NCBI GenBank assembly: GCA_028684915.1
Contig: JAQUEZ010000006.1
Coordinates: 19,355-83,354 of the forward strand
DNA length: 64,000 nt
From: Desulfobulbus sp.
GTDB lineage: Bacteria > Desulfobacterota > Desulfobulbia > Desulfobulbales > Desulfobulbaceae
Direction of reading: 5' to 3'
Positions 25,715-35,592 of the stretch are shown here, one piece after another. Both the position numbers and the translations under genes were made by a program. Each line of letters starts with the position of its first letter. Positions within the stretch are counted from its first letter, which is position 1. Below the pieces are notes generated by a model. The model searched no databases and was not told where the DNA came from. It saw nothing but the letters and a program-made list of their open reading frames with translations.

Positions 25715-26207
25715 GGAGAGGTTCGGATGTCAATCTGTATACAGGTACGCGTCGATCTACTCGTTTTGCAGATATTCGGAAGCAAGGACGGCAGGATGCT
25801 CCGAGAGGGTTACATCTTTCGGATTTATACCGGATAGCTCAAAAAGAAGCACACCATATTCGTTATCGATCGATCCGGGCGCCTCGATATTCACCCGCTT
25901 TCCCTTGAGGTCGCTGAACTGCCTGATGTCACGGTCGGCTGACGCAACGATCGTTATGGCCTCCAGATGAAGACCGAGAACAGCGCGCTACTCTTTTCGT
26001 GGTTTTACCTGCCAGGGATCGATGCCTTTCGCCGCATGCTAGAGAATCTCCGAATGGGCTATGCCGAAGGCGGTTTTCCCCAAAAAATACGTTGTCGATA
26101 TTGGCCAGTGATCCTTGGAACTAAACGATGGTAATCGGTGTCAGCAGTACTGTCACCGTGGCAAGGAAAAGCAAGGTGGCATGCATGATACGGGAGAAGT
26201 AAAACAT
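25715..26207 (-). pseudogene. Decayed TAXI-family TRAP solute-binding protein
   Basis: From an ATG at 26207 a signal peptide (MFYFSRIMHATLLFLATV...) runs into a TAG where a Trp codon is likely. After a frame change, GKTAFGIAHSEIL and then ASADRDIRQFSDLKGKRVNI and EAPGSIDNEYGVLL follow, which are the TAXI-family hallmarks (SDLKGKRVN--APGS). Further stops interrupt the frame near 25748 and 25778. It once encoded a periplasmic dicarboxylate or glutamate-type binding protein. IS630 copy A lies immediately upstream of its start region. Confidence 0.7.
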
Positions 26208-26291
26208 CGGCAATTTCCTCCACTGCGATGGAAGAGAGTTTGTGCTGCGAACTACCCGCACGGGGCACTATCAGGTTGTTGATAAACGTTA

Positions 26292-27405
26292 TTACTCCGG
26301 CAATTAAACAGATCAATTATGCAGCGTAAGCAGCACAGGGGTGTTCAAAGAACTTTTTCGTTTTGCTTCGATTATTCTGGAGATGCCGCATATACTTCCT
26401 GGCCTTTGACTCAAGTTGTTTGGCATTCTTTGCCCGTGTCCCTGAATGGACACGTCCTTTTAAGCTGTTGTTGAGATACTCGTCCGGATTCAACTCTGGC
26501 GAATAGGATGGCAGGTAGAACACTTCGATTTTTTCCCTGTGTTTCTCCACCCAATCCGTTACTACACCACTGTGATGGACTTTCAGGTTGTCGAGGATCA
26601 GGTAGACTTTTCGCCCAGCGTCTTTGATGAGCCTTTTCATAAATGTAATCAGGCGCTTACTGTTCATGGTTTCTTTATAGAACATGAATCTGACCTTGCC
26701 CTGATTGGTGATGGCAGAAATCATATTGATCCGGTCTTTACGGCTGGTTTGGCGCAGAACAGGCGTCTTGCCTTTTGGAGAGTAGCCTTTTTCCACATTG
26801 GCACCGGTTTGTATGCCTGTTTCATCGCCCCAGTAGATTTCAGCTTTTTCCTGCTTGGCCCGCTTCTCAATGGCTGGATATTCGTTGAGAAGCCAGTTGG
26901 CAACAGCAGGAGTGCTTTGTTCTTTCGCCCACTTTGCCGGTTTCTGGGGGGTGAAACCCCATCGCTTCAGGTACTCGCCAACAGTCCTGATCGGCATGGA
27001 GAACCCACATCGTTGTTCGACCAGGAGGCGAACGGCGTCACGAGTCCAAAGTGCAAAGGAAAGCTTCAGCTGATTTGGTGCCTTGTCGATGATCAGGCGC
27101 TTGATTTCAGCTTCCTGTTCAGCGCTCAGTTTACGCTGTTCTCCCTGGCGGCGACCACGTTTGCCTTTGGCTACTGAGTTTGCTCCGCCTTTCTGGTAGC
27201 GTGTCCAAACTCGGCTGCAATGGGATTCGGTGAAGCCAACGATTTCGGCAATTTCCTTGTGCGAACGACCGGCCTTGCGTAGCCTCACGATCTGTTTTCG
27301 CAACGCCTCTTGAGCTTCTTGATTGAGTGTTCGAGCATCGATCTTTTCCATGCAAGTACTTTAGCATACCCATGATTACTGTGCACTATTTATTTGCCGT
27401 GGTAA
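26292..27405. mobile_element. IS630-family element, copy A
   Basis: A 1114-bp element with ends TTACTCCGGC and GCCGTGGTAA (inverted, two mismatches), flanked on both sides by TA (26290-26291 and 27406-27407), the target duplication of IS630 elements. It appears identical to copy B at 33016-34129 and has the same orientation. Confidence 0.92.
26317..27351 (-). CDS. IS630-family transposase, copy A
   Basis: A 344-residue DDE transposase. The N-terminal HTH (RKAGRSHKEIAEIVGFTESH) and winged helix are followed by the catalytic domain with IYWGDETGIQ, LILDNLKVHHS and LPSYSPELNPDEYLNN (the D-D-E triad of the IS630/Tc1 group). The gene is intact and identical in translation to copy B, pointing to recent transposition. 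Confidence 0.95.
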   Translation of the reverse strand: MEKIDARTLNQEAQEALRKQIVRLRKAGRSHKEIAEIVGFTESHCSRVWTRYQKGGANSVAKGKRGRRQGEQRKLSAEQEAEIKRLIIDKAPNQLKLSFALWTRDAVRLLVEQRCGFSMPIRTVGEYLKRWGFTPQKPAKWAKEQSTPAVANWLLNEYPAIEKRAKQEKAEIYWGDETGIQTGANVEKGYSPKGKTPVLRQTSRKDRINMISAITNQGKVRFMFYKETMNSKRLITFMKRLIKDAGRKVYLILDNLKVHHSGVVTDWVEKHREKIEVFYLPSYSPELNPDEYLNNSLKGRVHSGTRAKNAKQLESKARKYMRHLQNNRSKTKKFFEHPCAAYAA

Positions 27406-27641
27406 TATAAGAAAGACCGGAGCGGTGTTCCAGCCATGCACTCAAGGTACAATTCACTTTGTGCTACGAGAACCTCTCTTAAGCACACCAGCTTGCCGGT
27501 TTGGTTGATTTGGCCATGAGCGGGAAAACAGTTATTAATTTTTTTAAACTTGGCAAACATTCCCTTTTTACTGAATCACGAATTTATTTTATGAGTCTTG
27601 CAAGAATAAATGATAAGCCTGTATCCAAAGATCATAAATAT

Positions 27642-28988
27642 GGTTCCTCACACAAATCTGTGCAAGGAAGCAGGCATGGGTAAGTCTCCCATGCAGTGAT
27701 AGAGATTCAGGATATAGTTCTTTGCCGATCTGAAGCCGTAGGCTCGATGACTGATGACCTTGGCCTTGTTGTTCAGGCCTTCGACAGCGCCATTGGAGAT
27801 CGGCATATCGAAGAACGTGAGGATATTTTCCTCGTGCCGTTTCAGCAAGAGAGCAAAGTCCTGTATCGGTTTGATCTTTGACTCCATAGCCAGCCCGAAC
27901 CAGTGCTCCATGAACTTTGCCGCTGCGTCCCTGGTCGCCGACTGCCAGAAGTCACGAAACGCCACTTTGAGCAAATATGCCCGATGGATCTTCAGGTTCA
28001 GTGTCTCCAGGAAGCTGAGAGAGGCCTTCTGTCTGTCCGTCGGGTTCCACGGGTTCTTGAGCCAGATGTACCGGGTGCCGGCCAAGACACCCTTGTGCTC
28101 CTGTTCTTTCTCGGCGACTTCCTGACGCCTTACCTTGTCTACGGCCTCCGTGAGTTGCTTTACGATGTGGAACTTGTCGAACACCAAGGTCGCCTGCGGA
28201 GCCTTGGACTTGATTACTTCTATGTAGGAAGGCCACATGTCGCAGCAGATGCCGACAAGCTTGGCTGTCCGCTCAGGGCCGAAGAAGTCAAAGAACGCGG
28301 AGAGGCTATCTCGGGTCCGCCCTTCACCGCTCCAGATGAGAGTGCCGGTTCTCAGATCATAGACATTGGTGAGATACACATGGCCCTTCTGTCGGGAAAT
28401 CTCATCAATGCCGATGTGGGTAATACAGCTCAAATCCCTGCGGGCCAGGCCAAAGGCAACTGCGTAAGCGACAGCAGCGGCGACCGTACCCCAGGAGCAC
28501 TGGAACTGACGGGCTACCTGAAGCCACGGCAACGACTTTGCCCACGTGGCAATTGCCACTGCAAATGCCTTGGTCAAGCGTTTCTTTCCTGCTGCCCACG
28601 GCATGCTCTCCACGTGGACAGACCTGCATTCGGGGCACGTAACACGGCAGGGAGTATAAGCCAAAGTCACAGGTATCGCCCACAAGGGCACATGGCGAAA
28701 TCGTCTTTCAGAGAGCGTATCCCGGTAATCGCCGGGGCTGCCACACACCCCACATCGGGGGTGGTAACGAAGGTCAGGAACGATCGTGACAACAAGTTCG
28801 GAACCCACCTTGACAACGGATTCAATGCGAAACCCTTGCATCTCAAGAGTCTCGCGGATAAGCTGTTCGACAAGCATGGGTTCCTCCTGCAGATAGCTAT
28901 GGTGGTTGGCGCTTCCATAACTACCTGATGGAACTCATGCTTTCAATTTTTTAGTCCTGTGCTATCTGCACAGATCTTTGAGACGAAC
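27642..28988. mobile_element. ISL3-family element with 8-bp target duplication
   Basis: A 1347-bp element with imperfect inverted ends GGTTCCTCACACAAATCTG.. and ..CAGATCTTTGAGACGAACC, flanked by the perfect 8-bp duplication ATAAATAT (27634-27641 and 28989-28996). The 27406-27633 gap before it holds no gene. A truncated relative lies at 24153. Confidence 0.95.
27648..28877 (-). CDS. ISL3-family transposase
   Basis: A 409-residue protein with N-terminal zinc-finger Cys pairs (CGVCGSPG, CRVTCPEC), the ISL3 catalytic core starting HIGIDEISRQKGHVYLT, a middle CCDMWPSY block, VFDKFHIVKQL, and the C-terminal SNGAVEGLNNKAKVISHRAYG with the final catalytic Glu. Intact and flanked by its terminal repeats, so probably still mobile. 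Confidence 0.95.
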   Translation of the reverse strand: MLVEQLIRETLEMQGFRIESVVKVGSELVVTIVPDLRYHPRCGVCGSPGDYRDTLSERRFRHVPLWAIPVTLAYTPCRVTCPECRSVHVESMPWAAGKKRLTKAFAVAIATWAKSLPWLQVARQFQCSWGTVAAAVAYAVAFGLARRDLSCITHIGIDEISRQKGHVYLTNVYDLRTGTLIWSGEGRTRDSLSAFFDFFGPERTAKLVGICCDMWPSYIEVIKSKAPQATLVFDKFHIVKQLTEAVDKVRRQEVAEKEQEHKGVLAGTRYIWLKNPWNPTDRQKASLSFLETLNLKIHRAYLLKVAFRDFWQSATRDAAAKFMEHWFGLAMESKIKPIQDFALLLKRHEENILTFFDMPISNGAVEGLNNKAKVISHRAYGFRSAKNYILNLYHCMGDLPMPASLHRFV

Positions 28989-29000
28989 CATAAATATATT

Positions 29001-30113
29001 TCATATTAAACGATTCAAATGGCATGTTTCTCTCATTGATAATGCCGCCAGATCATGTTGCATCAGGCTAAACGCTACAAGCACCTGTGGATCGAAATGA
29101 CCATTATGTATTCGTCCGTCACCCTTGGTAATGATGTGATACGCTTCTTTATGAGTCAAACTTTTACGATATGGCCTCCTGCTTGTTAATGCTTCATAAA
29201 CGTCAACAAGTGCCATGATTCGAGCGCTTAGAGGAATTTTATCATGACTCAGGCCATACGGATACCCAGTTCCATCCCATTTTTCATGGTGAAACAGCGC
29301 CATTTCACCGGCAAACCTAAGAAAATTGCTATTCCCCAAGACGGTCTCAAGAGATTTAATAATATTGCCCCCGATAAGCGTATGCTGACGTACCTGATGA
29401 ACTTCTTGAAGATTCAAGGGCCCCTTTTTATCCAATATATCGACTGGAATGCATGTCTTACCAATGTCATGCAACGCTGAGGCAAGGGCCATGGTTTCAA
29501 ACTGTTCTACGTCATGTATTTCTTGACAAATAGTTCGATAACCTTTTGCCAACAAAGTAAATATTTGCTGAGTATTTGCTATATGTTCCCCAGTGTGGGG
29601 ATCCATGGACTTTAGTAGAACAATAGCTGTATGTTGAATGACTTCACCTTCTCTTTGGGAAATTATCTCGCATGACCGCATCTGTTGATCATGATATTTT
29701 TCAAGGAGTTGAACTTGGTTCAGCACTCGATGTTTCAGAATACTTGGTTCAATCGGTTTTCTGATAAAATCAGCAGCGCCCATCAAAAATGATTTTTCCT
29801 CATCCATCGTACTATTCAGAGTTGTTAAAAATACAATGGGAATGTCTCGGGTGAATTCTGTCGTCTTAATTTTCCTGCAAACTTCAAAACCATCTATGTC
29901 CGGCAGCACTACATCAAGCAGCACCAAGGACGGTCGATCATTTTTAATAGCTGATAGTGCTGACTCACCGGAAGTGTATACGCGGATGTCATATGCATCC
30001 CCAATTGTCTCAAGGATTAAGGCGATGTCTAGAGGACTATCCTCAATAACGTATATAATTTCTCTATTATCACTCTGGATATTATTGTTTATGTCGTAAC
30101 ATACTTCCGTCAT
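29001..30113 (-). CDS. Response regulator with HD-GYP domain (c-di-GMP phosphodiesterase)
   Basis: About 370 residues. The receiver (about 18-135) has Asp in LVLLDVVLPDIDG and Lys in IRKPIE. The HD-GYP domain (about 165-350) has ALHDIGK, HTLIGG, HHEKWDGTGYPYGL and the RPYR motif. HD-GYP proteins hydrolyse cyclic di-GMP, so the output lowers this second messenger. The start at 30113 follows GGGAG; upstream codons to 30146 are weaker. No kinase adjoins it. The ISL3 element ends 12 bp downstream. Confidence 0.9.
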   Translation of the reverse strand: MTEVCYDINNNIQSDNREIIYVIEDSPLDIALILETIGDAYDIRVYTSGESALSAIKNDRPSLVLLDVVLPDIDGFEVCRKIKTTEFTRDIPIVFLTTLNSTMDEEKSFLMGAADFIRKPIEPSILKHRVLNQVQLLEKYHDQQMRSCEIISQREGEVIQHTAIVLLKSMDPHTGEHIANTQQIFTLLAKGYRTICQEIHDVEQFETMALASALHDIGKTCIPVDILDKKGPLNLQEVHQVRQHTLIGGNIIKSLETVLGNSNFLRFAGEMALFHHEKWDGTGYPYGLSHDKIPLSARIMALVDVYEALTSRRPYRKSLTHKEAYHIITKGDGRIHNGHFDPQVLVAFSLMQHDLAALSMRETCHLNRLI

Positions 30114-30220
30114 ACTTAAGTTCTCCCAGTTAATATATATCAGCAATTACCTAGTAATTGGTAGCATAAACAGATGTCTTTCAGATTCAAGCATTGGCAG
30201 TGCATATTTATGTTTAAGAT

Positions 30221-31546
30221 CAGTAGTGTCCCAACGTTGAATCGCTAACGAGCCGTAATTGTCCGACAATATTGAGAGAAATTGACATCATGCCATTTAA
30301 CGACTTGAAAATGCTCCAGAGGTCTGTTCATCTTCGTACAGCACTGTACGGAGGGGTGGACCATGTACACCGGCAAGCTCGTTTTCTCTCAAGTGATGGA
30401 GCATCTTCCGCTCCATGTGTTTCATCGATGCGTAGATCGGTACAACGGCGACTTCAAGGTCAAGGAGTTTACCTGTCTCGACCATTACCTCTGCATGGCC
30501 TTCGCGCAGTTGACTTACCGCGAAAGTCTCAGGGATATCGAAGCCTGCCTGCGTGCCCAGAAGAACAAACTGTACCACATGGGGATACGCAGTGCTGTTT
30601 CCCGCAATACGCTGGCCAACGCGAACAAGGTCCGCGACTGGCATATTTATGCCGACCTTGCACAGTCGCTGATACAGGTTGCCCGGAAGCTTTACCTCGG
30701 CGACGACTTCGCATTGGAACTCGACAGTACAGTCTACGCCTTGGATGCAACGACCATCGATCTGTGCCTTTCCATGTTCCCATGGGCCAGCTTCAAAAAG
30801 ACCAAGGGAGCGGTAAAACTGCATACTCTGCTGGATTTGCGCGGCAATATCCCGACCTTCATCTACATTTCCGACGGCAAACTCCACGAGGTCAAAACCC
30901 TCGATCTTCTTCCTATCGAGCCGGGTGCCTTTTATGTCATGGATCGGGGATACCTGGATTTTGAACGGCTTTATCCTTTCACGCACGGTGGCGCGTTTTT
31001 CGTCATCCGGGCCAAGTCGAATCTGAAGTGTAGCCGAATATACTCACACCCCGTGGACCGTACCACGGGTATTATCTGCGATCAGTCGGTGCAGTTAACC
31101 GGAGTTCGTCAAGCAAAGTGTTACCCGGAGAAACTGCGCCGGGTGAAATACTATGATGCGGCGACTGAGAAGGCTATCGTATTTCTGACGAACAATTTCG
31201 TACTGCCGGCCCTGCCCATCGCCGAACTGTACCGCTGTCGCTGGCAGGTGGAGTTGTTCTTCAAATGGATCAAGCAGAACCTGAGGATCAAGACCTTCTA
31301 CGGTACCTCGGAAAATGCCGTCAAATCTCAGATTTGGATCGCCATCTCGGTCTACGTGCTTGTCGCCATTATGAAGAAAAGGCTGAAAATAGAGGCCAGC
31401 CTCTACACAATTCTACAGGTATTGAGTGTAACAATTTTTGAACGAATGCCGTTAATACAGGTACTTACAGAATCAGTCTGCGAAAACGAACCCGGCAGCA
31501 ACGATAACCAACTGTTTTTATTCAGCTAAACGTTGGGACACTACTG
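30221..31546. mobile_element. IS4-family element with 9-bp target duplication
   Basis: A 1326-bp element with perfect 18-bp inverted ends (CAGTAGTGTCCCAACGTT at 30221-30238 and its complement at 31529-31546), flanked by GTTTAAGAT on both sides (30212-30220 and 31547-31555). A perfect duplication and intact transposase indicate recent insertion. Confidence 0.96.
30363..31529 (+). CDS. IS4-family transposase
   Basis: A 388-residue DDE transposase. The N-terminal DUF4372-like region (VFSQVMEHLPLHVFHRCVDRY) is followed by the triad ALDATTIDLCL, YVMDRGYLDFERL and the YREK-like C-terminal CRWQVELFFKWIKQNLRIK. The stop codon sits at the edge of the right inverted repeat. Intact. Confidence 0.95.
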   Translation: MYTGKLVFSQVMEHLPLHVFHRCVDRYNGDFKVKEFTCLDHYLCMAFAQLTYRESLRDIEACLRAQKNKLYHMGIRSAVSRNTLANANKVRDWHIYADLAQSLIQVARKLYLGDDFALELDSTVYALDATTIDLCLSMFPWASFKKTKGAVKLHTLLDLRGNIPTFIYISDGKLHEVKTLDLLPIEPGAFYVMDRGYLDFERLYPFTHGGAFFVIRAKSNLKCSRIYSHPVDRTTGIICDQSVQLTGVRQAKCYPEKLRRVKYYDAATEKAIVFLTNNFVLPALPIAELYRCRWQVELFFKWIKQNLRIKTFYGTSENAVKSQIWIAISVYVLVAIMKKRLKIEASLYTILQVLSVTIFERMPLIQVLTESVCENEPGSNDNQLFLFS

Positions 31547-31772
31547 GTTTAAGATATTTTTATTCATAACTTATGTGTCCGGCTGCGCAAACACACTAGT
31601 TTGCTACTCCTATTGATGTGTATTCTTGAATTCACCACTCAGAAGATCAGCAGGTTTCATGAAAATGGTCATAGTGATTGTATTGCATACAGAAACGACC
31701 AACTATAGGCAGAATTATACTATTTTCCCCACCTTGTGCACGCACGTATAACACCTTCGACTCGTAGAGAAG

Positions 31773-32828
31773 TCAGGAACCTTTCCGCCATGCATTTGCG
31801 AAACTGTTCTCAACCTTCAGAAACGCCTCAACAATCTTTGGATCAAATTGTAATGACGTTATATTTTCGTCACCATTTTTTATCACTGTCACGGCTTTTT
31901 CATGTGGTAGGGGAGATTGCCCTCGCTGAAGCGCCCGGCTACTTGTAAGAAAATCGTACTCGTCAACAAGTGCCATGATGCAGGCACTAACGGGAATCTC
32001 TTCTCCAATAATCCCGAAAGGATACCCGGAACCATCCCATCTTTCATGGTGGTACTCGGCAATTTCACAGGCAAAAGCAAGAAAAGCGCTCGCTTCTGGC
32101 GATGGATGAAGCGAACGCAAAATCGTCGATCCATTGGTGGTATGTCGCTGTAGGACTTTGAAATCTTCTTCGTTGACTGGTTCACACTTCCATAACAGGT
32201 CCGTCGGAAGCCCAGCTTTACCTATGTCATGAAAAACAGCGGCCCGAGCCATGATATCGACATCATAGTGGTCAACCATTTCGGGATAGCACACAGAAAC
32301 ACTTCCCGCGAGAAGCGAAAATAGTTTTTTTATTCTAGCGACATGGTTATTTGTTTCGAACGTCATTGACACCATGAGGATAACTATAATTTGTTCCAAC
32401 ACTGCGCTCTCCGCATGGACTTGTGCAAGGAATCGCTGAAAATACTCAAGCCGACTACGGTCCTTTGTTCGTTCAATCTGACGACGAACTTTCCGCCTGA
32501 CAATTTCAGGTTCTATATGTTTTCGCATATAGTCGTCACCTCCGATTGAGAAGCAAACATTTTCGTGACACCTTTTTGTCATTGCAGTTATAAATATAAT
32601 CGGTATTTTTGATTTTATGCTATCCGCTTTCAGTATCTTACATATTTCATAACCGTCCAAACCGGGCAAAATCACATCAAGCAGTACCACGTCAGGCTGT
32701 CATGATTTAAGAGCAAGTAGTGCTTTTTCACCAGTACTGTAGACTCTAATGTCGTATTCTTCTCCAAAAGCTTCGAGAATGATGGTAATATCGCAAGTAT
32801 TATCTTCGATGACGAGTAACCTGTTTTT
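31773..32828 (-). pseudogene. HD-GYP response regulator with nonsense mutation
   Basis: The receiver starts RLLVIEDNTCDI near 32822 with no start codon (a TAG lies two codons before it), then an in-frame TGA at 32700-32702 interrupts the receiver just before QPDVVLLDVILPGLDG. From there the frame is open through a complete HD-GYP domain (VFHDIGK, HHERWDGSGYPFGI). It parallels the intact HD-GYP regulator at 29001, so the two are paralogs and this one is decaying. A truncated product from the GTG at 32690 would have an incomplete receiver. Confidence 0.8.
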
Positions 32829-33015
32829 CTATCCAGAGTAATTCTACGCATTCTTATTGTTATTTTTGTTTTATAATAATATGCAACATTAAGCTGCTAG
32901 TTATCTTCTCAACATAATTCACAATCGCTTTGAATATTAGTTGTTAAAATATTCTCTAAAATCAATACTAAATTCTTTAATCTTTCAAAATGAGTCTTTA
33001 TCACAATATGAGCTA

Positions 33016-34129
33016 TTACTCCGGCAATTAAACAGATCAATTATGCAGCGTAAGCAGCACAGGGGTGTTCAAAGAACTTTTTCGTTTTGCTTCGATTATT
33101 CTGGAGATGCCGCATATACTTCCTGGCCTTTGACTCAAGTTGTTTGGCATTCTTTGCCCGTGTCCCTGAATGGACACGTCCTTTTAAGCTGTTGTTGAGA
33201 TACTCGTCCGGATTCAACTCTGGCGAATAGGATGGCAGGTAGAACACTTCGATTTTTTCCCTGTGTTTCTCCACCCAATCCGTTACTACACCACTGTGAT
33301 GGACTTTCAGGTTGTCGAGGATCAGGTAGACTTTTCGCCCAGCGTCTTTGATGAGCCTTTTCATAAATGTAATCAGGCGCTTACTGTTCATGGTTTCTTT
33401 ATAGAACATGAATCTGACCTTGCCCTGATTGGTGATGGCAGAAATCATATTGATCCGGTCTTTACGGCTGGTTTGGCGCAGAACAGGCGTCTTGCCTTTT
33501 GGAGAGTAGCCTTTTTCCACATTGGCACCGGTTTGTATGCCTGTTTCATCGCCCCAGTAGATTTCAGCTTTTTCCTGCTTGGCCCGCTTCTCAATGGCTG
33601 GATATTCGTTGAGAAGCCAGTTGGCAACAGCAGGAGTGCTTTGTTCTTTCGCCCACTTTGCCGGTTTCTGGGGGGTGAAACCCCATCGCTTCAGGTACTC
33701 GCCAACAGTCCTGATCGGCATGGAGAACCCACATCGTTGTTCGACCAGGAGGCGAACGGCGTCACGAGTCCAAAGTGCAAAGGAAAGCTTCAGCTGATTT
33801 GGTGCCTTGTCGATGATCAGGCGCTTGATTTCAGCTTCCTGTTCAGCGCTCAGTTTACGCTGTTCTCCCTGGCGGCGACCACGTTTGCCTTTGGCTACTG
33901 AGTTTGCTCCGCCTTTCTGGTAGCGTGTCCAAACTCGGCTGCAATGGGATTCGGTGAAGCCAACGATTTCGGCAATTTCCTTGTGCGAACGACCGGCCTT
34001 GCGTAGCCTCACGATCTGTTTTCGCAACGCCTCTTGAGCTTCTTGATTGAGTGTTCGAGCATCGATCTTTTCCATGCAAGTACTTTAGCATACCCATGAT
34101 TACTGTGCACTATTTATTTGCCGTGGTAA
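33016..34129. mobile_element. IS630-family element, copy B
   Basis: Same 1114-bp element as at 26292, in the same orientation, flanked by TA (33014-33015 and 34130-34131). Insertion interrupted a short - strand reading frame now at 34110-34361. The AT-rich 32829-33015 beside it holds no gene. Confidence 0.92.
33041..34075 (-). CDS. IS630-family transposase, copy B
   Basis: A 344-residue transposase identical in translation to the copy at 26317, with the same GDETG, LDNLKVHHS and SPELNPDEYLNN catalytic segments. The two direct copies bracket 5.6 kb carrying the ISL3 and IS4 elements and both HD-GYP genes; this segment could be lost by recombination between them. Confidence 0.95.
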   Translation of the reverse strand: MEKIDARTLNQEAQEALRKQIVRLRKAGRSHKEIAEIVGFTESHCSRVWTRYQKGGANSVAKGKRGRRQGEQRKLSAEQEAEIKRLIIDKAPNQLKLSFALWTRDAVRLLVEQRCGFSMPIRTVGEYLKRWGFTPQKPAKWAKEQSTPAVANWLLNEYPAIEKRAKQEKAEIYWGDETGIQTGANVEKGYSPKGKTPVLRQTSRKDRINMISAITNQGKVRFMFYKETMNSKRLITFMKRLIKDAGRKVYLILDNLKVHHSGVVTDWVEKHREKIEVFYLPSYSPELNPDEYLNNSLKGRVHSGTRAKNAKQLESKARKYMRHLQNNRSKTKKFFEHPCAAYAA

Positions 34130-34361
34130 TAACCATTTTGACCGTTCCAGGATTGAACCGGTTCCTTGACATGAAAAAGTCATGAGCTTTTAAATTAAAC
34201 AAAATATCCAGCATCACTATTCCGACCAATGCGACTCCGGCAAGAATATCTATCGTAGAAACACCGTGATTATTCCGTTTTATTTTATACTTATTCGCAA
34301 TTCCATACATTGAACCGCAAAACATTCGAAACTGTTTGACCATTGAGAATTTTCCATTCAA
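34110..34361 (-). pseudogene. Small membrane protein gene cut by IS630
   Basis: An 83-codon frame whose last codons lie inside the IS630 right end. The native part has a basic N-terminus and a hydrophobic helix (NNHGVSTIDILAGVALVGIV), which vaguely resembles a type IV prepilin leader (Gly before a short polar then hydrophobic stretch), but Asp replaces the usual Glu. Removing the IS would extend the frame by about 10 codons to a TGA near 32984. Function unknown. The following 34362-34815 contains nothing recognisable. Confidence 0.4.
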
Positions 34362-34815
34362 GCATTTTTATCTGTTTTCAATAAAAATCAGTATATCCAT
34401 CATGGATAAGACAATTCCACAAGATACCGTTTAGCGTTATCAGAGCAACAACCTTGTGATGTCCGCAGTCTTTCTCATTGCAAGATAAATACGCAAAATC
34501 TGGAAGTTATTGTTTATTAAGCGTAGCCTGCTATATGTTTGGTGAAAACAATTAATTTGTTATTTCAACATGAGGCCAGAACAAAATGCCTGTTAATTTA
34601 ACGGGTTAGAGCACCGCAAAGAGGAGAAGATTTGATGGCTATTTTGACCATATAAGGGTGATATTATTGGCATTAAAGTGTACTATTTACCGCATTTTAG
34701 AATCAGATCCTTAGCGCACAGCCCATCAATGCTGGTGGGGGTAACCTTTTCAAAAGCCAGCAAAAATACTTTTTCCAGAACGTACTAAGCATATTTAAAC
34801 GAACTTAAAAATCAC

Positions 34816-35592
34816 TTATTCCAAACATACAAGCTCATAAATTTCTGTGCCCTCCGATGCAACACGCCTCCAGGAACAAAACCCAACTCGACGTGCCATC
34901 TCCCACAGTTCGGACGGAGAAAAGGGAAAATCCTCCCGCAAAACGTGATGTCGCACCGAACCAGTTTTTGCCGTCAAAGTGGATAATGCTGTTGCAAAAC
35001 AAGCGTTCCTCCATCGGTCCAGGAACCCATCTGAGTCTTCACTATCTCGCAGCACTGGATCAAAGACCATGAGACATCCCCCCTTAGGGGGCAACATTTG
35101 ACGGCAGCATGCAAGGAAAAATTCCCTCTGATCTGCAGGCAGATGATGCAGTGCAAAACCGAGCCAGATCACGTCGGCTTTCAACCCATTGTGCTCAGCG
35201 GTTGTTATAAAATTTCCCGCAATGAATTGTTGGGAACACCCAACATCCGCCATGTTTTTCCGTGCAAAGTGCAAGGCTGTTTCGGACAAGTCGATTCCCG
35301 TGTAGGACCCTATACCGGTCCCCGGAAGAATCCGGGACATGTAAAGTGCATCACCACAACCGAAATCAACCAGCGAAAAGGTATCTCCTCCCCGGGAAAG
35401 CAAAACATCTCTTAGCGCTCCATAAACCTCATAGTGAGAAGCCGAACTGTGATTGATCATTTCCCGGAACAATTGCAGATTGTATGAAAGGACTGCTCTC
35501 TGGTTAATATTCAGAAAGCCTTGTGTTGTATGACCATCAGTATTAAACGAATCGGTCGTAATGTTTTTTCCAATCGGTTCATCGTCGGGCAT
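34816..35592 (-). CDS. SAM-dependent methyltransferase
   Basis: A 258-residue class I methyltransferase: motif I VDFGCGDALYMS near residue 74, acidic motif II YTGIDLSETAL, motif IV region VIWLGFALHHLPADQ, and a C-terminal RREDFPFS-like cap. It starts after AGGAGG. The substrate is unknown; the fold is of the small-molecule type. It stands alone, with gene-poor gaps on both sides: 35593-36303 contains only short improbable frames and a short dyad at 35944-35962. Confidence 0.85.
   Translation of the reverse strand: MPDDEPIGKNITTDSFNTDGHTTQGFLNINQRAVLSYNLQLFREMINHSSASHYEVYGALRDVLLSRGGDTFSLVDFGCGDALYMSRILPGTGIGSYTGIDLSETALHFARKNMADVGCSQQFIAGNFITTAEHNGLKADVIWLGFALHHLPADQREFFLACCRQMLPPKGGCLMVFDPVLRDSEDSDGFLDRWRNACFATALSTLTAKTGSVRHHVLREDFPFSPSELWEMARRVGFCSWRRVASEGTEIYELVCLE

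Noticed and set aside
32700..32702. TGA in the HD-GYP regulator as a possible selenocysteine codon.
   Set aside because: The position is not catalytic, the paralog has an ordinary residue there, no SECIS-like hairpin is evident, and the start codon is also missing.
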